From the NCBI GenBank assembly GCA_002336465.1, contig DDEP01000068.1:1-6147 (forward strand): a stretch of DNA of 6,147 nucleotides. The letters are read 5' to 3'. The translations under genes and the position numbers were made by a program. This document shows positions 4,607-6,147 of this stretch, one piece after another. Within the stretch, counting starts at the first letter, position 1; each line of letters starts with the position of its first letter. This DNA comes from Pedobacter sp. UBA1951. Lineage in GTDB: Bacteria; Bacteroidota; Bacteroidia; Sphingobacteriales; Sphingobacteriaceae. The notes beneath the pieces were generated by a model. It was given only the letters and a program-made list of their open reading frames with translations, was not told where the DNA came from and did not search any database.

Positions 4607-6147
4607 TTGCAGGATTTGAAAGTTGCTTTAGTTGGAAACCCAAATACTGGAAAATCTACTCTTTTTAACCTTTTAACGGGGTTAAATCAAAAAATAGGAA
4701 ACTTTCCGGGTATAACAGTAGATAAAAAAACAGGCTACTGTAAATTAAGTAATCACGTAACGGCAGAAATTGTTGATTTACCGGGTACTTATAGTTTATA
4801 CCCAAAGAGTAAGGACGAAAGTATCGTTTTTCAGGTTCTAGCTGATAAGACCAATCCACATTATCCTGATCTTATTGTACTTGTTGCAGATTCTACTAAT
4901 CTTAGAAGAAACCTACTTCTTTATTCTCAAGTAGCAGATTTAGGGCTACCTATGCTGTTGGTGCTCAACATGAGCGATATGGCAAAAAAAGCAGGTTTGA
5001 AAATAGATGCCGATAAACTTGCCGAGCGTTTAGGTATAAGGGTTGTTGCTATATCTGCCAGAAAAGGAGAAGGCTTAGGCTTACTTAAAGATGCCATTGC
5101 CCAATACACACCTGTTGCTACACAGAACAAAACCATAGATGTAGATATTTTTGCACCAGAAGCAATTAAACAAATTAAGCAAAAACTAAATACCGATAAT
5201 AGTTATTATGCGCTTCAGGTGTTGCACCAACATGAACATTTAAGTCATTTTACGGCTCAGGAGCAGGATGAGATTGAACATATAGAGCAGTCTAACGGCT
5301 TTGCAACACATCAGTTGCAAACTGCCGAAACCGTAGCTCGTTACAGGCATTTGAATACCATTTTAAATGAAGTGGTGTTAGATACAGGTGCAGAAAAGAA
5401 ATTTCAGATAACCGATAAGCTGGATTCTATATTAACGCATAAGATATGGGGCTTCCTTATTTTCTTTGCGATATTGTTTTTCATATTTAACGCCATATTC
5501 TCATGGTCTTCAGTACCTATGGATATGATAGAAGGTAGTTTTGCTTGGCTTACAGAATATGGTCATCAGCACCTGCCATCTGGCGTTCTTACCGATCTGT
5601 TAATGGATGGAGTTGTAGCCGGATTGGGAGGTATCGTAATATTTATACCACAGATAGCGATCTTATTTGGTTTGATATCCATCTTAGAAGATACAGGTTA
5701 CATGGCCCGCGTTACGTTTATGATGGATAAGATCATGCGTAAATTTGGGTTAAGCGGAAAATCTGTAGTTCCTATGATTGGAGGGATTGCTTGTGCGGTT
5801 CCCTCAATTATGAGTGCCCGTAATATCGAGAACTGGAAAGACAGGATTATTACCATAATGATCACGCCTTTGGTAAGCTGTTCGGCCCGTTTACCTGTAT
5901 ACACTTTGCTGATTTCATTGATTATTCCTAATGAGCGGGTATGGGGAATTTTTAACCTACAGGCTTTAGCTTTAATGGCTATGTACCTCATCAGTATCAT
6001 TACGGCGGTTTTAGCGGCATGGGTATTCAAATTTATCATTAAAGCTAAAGAGAAATCATACTTCATCATGGAGTTGCCGGTTTACCGTATGCCAAGGTGG
6101 AAGAATGTATTTTATACCATGTTCGAGAAATCAAAAACGTTTGTTTT
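4607..6147 (+). CDS. feoB: FeoB, ferrous iron transporter (N-terminal ~513 residues; runs off the window)
   Basis: FeoB is the GTPase-linked inner-membrane importer of Fe(II). The N-terminal G domain is complete: P-loop GNPNTGKST (10-18), G2 PGITVD (34-39), G3 DLPGTYS (57-63), G4 NMSD (121-124) and G5 SARKG (150-154). A helical spacer domain (about 170-270) leads to membrane helices from about residue 280, the segment FIPQIAILFGLISILEDTGY, and the gate motif with Cys396 in GIACAVPSIMSARN, then CSARLPVY. The frame has no ATG upstream; the first stop upstream is the feoA TAA. TTG at 4607 gives MQDLKVALVGNP, the best fit to family N-termini; TTG at 4616 (MKVALVGNP) is the alternative. The AGGA at 4611-4614 is too close to the second TTG to serve it. 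No frameshift is seen. About 190 C-terminal residues lie beyond the edge. Confidence 0.95.
   Translation, partial: MQDLKVALVGNPNTGKSTLFNLLTGLNQKIGNFPGITVDKKTGYCKLSNHVTAEIVDLPGTYSLYPKSKDESIVFQVLADKTNPHYPDLIVLVADSTNLRRNLLLYSQVADLGLPMLLVLNMSDMAKKAGLKIDADKLAERLGIRVVAISARKGEGLGLLKDAIAQYTPVATQNKTIDVDIFAPEAIKQIKQKLNTDNSYYALQVLHQHEHLSHFTAQEQDEIEHIEQSNGFATHQLQTAETVARYRHLNTILNEVVLDTGAEKKFQITDKLDSILTHKIWGFLIFFAILFFIFNAIFSWSSVPMDMIEGSFAWLTEYGHQHLPSGVLTDLLMDGVVAGLGGIVIFIPQIAILFGLISILEDTGYMARVTFMMDKIMRKFGLSGKSVVPMIGGIACAVPSIMSARNIENWKDRIITIMITPLVSCSARLPVYTLLISLIIPNERVWGIFNLQALALMAMYLISIITAVLAAWVFKFIIKAKEKSYFIMELPVYRMPRWKNVFYTMFEKSKTFV

Noticed and set aside
5545..5730. Plus-strand open frame of 61 codons in another frame of feoB
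   Set aside because: It overlaps the intact FeoB frame, has no family resemblance, and FeoB needs no frameshift here.
5698..6069. Minus-strand open frame of 123 codons opposite feoB
   Set aside because: It lies entirely antisense to conserved FeoB membrane segments; its hydrophobicity reflects the codons of the sense strand.

Overview
The window looks like the chromosome of a Bacteroidota bacterium, most likely of the Sphingobacteriaceae (Pedobacter-like). Four things point there: a SprA C-terminus (type IX secretion and gliding) followed by gcvH and a VanZ-like gene; a large two-domain outer-membrane barrel protein with an N-terminal carboxypeptidase-regulatory-like domain; A/T-rich translation starts without Shine-Dalgarno sites; and low GC content. 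The genus is an inference from overall appearance. All genes lie on the + strand.

Layout. Positions 1-258 hold the last 85 codons of sprA. After 68 bases, which contain a possible Bacteroidota-type -7 promoter element, comes gcvH (327-707), the lipoyl carrier of the glycine cleavage system. Seven bases later follows a small VanZ-like four-helix membrane protein (715-1110). Positions 1111-1401 are A/T-rich and non-coding but not featureless. They hold a perfect 24-bp palindrome, a long imperfect inverted repeat that shares bases with it, and a 13-bp direct repeat whose two copies start exactly 200 bp apart. Positions 1402-4203 encode a 933-residue outer-membrane beta-barrel protein of the TonB-receptor-like superfamily, closed by a strong intrinsic terminator (4230-4262). 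Next comes an iron-uptake operon: a leader with a candidate promoter and a dyad, feoA (4388-4603), and feoB, which begins at a TTG codon (best 4607) and runs off the right edge after about 513 codons.

How the genes relate. sprA, gcvH and the VanZ-like gene form a neighbourhood that I recall as common in Bacteroidota, although their known roles are unrelated. FeoA and FeoB work together as the inner-membrane ferrous iron importer. The barrel protein next to them sits in the outer membrane, but the terminator separates it from feoAB, and nothing in its sequence shows an iron substrate.

I did not find a convincing new biological system. The points most worth a second look are the same-frame feoA-feoB junction separated by a single stop codon with no ATG for feoB, the dyad in the feo leader, and the cluster of palindrome and repeats before the barrel gene.
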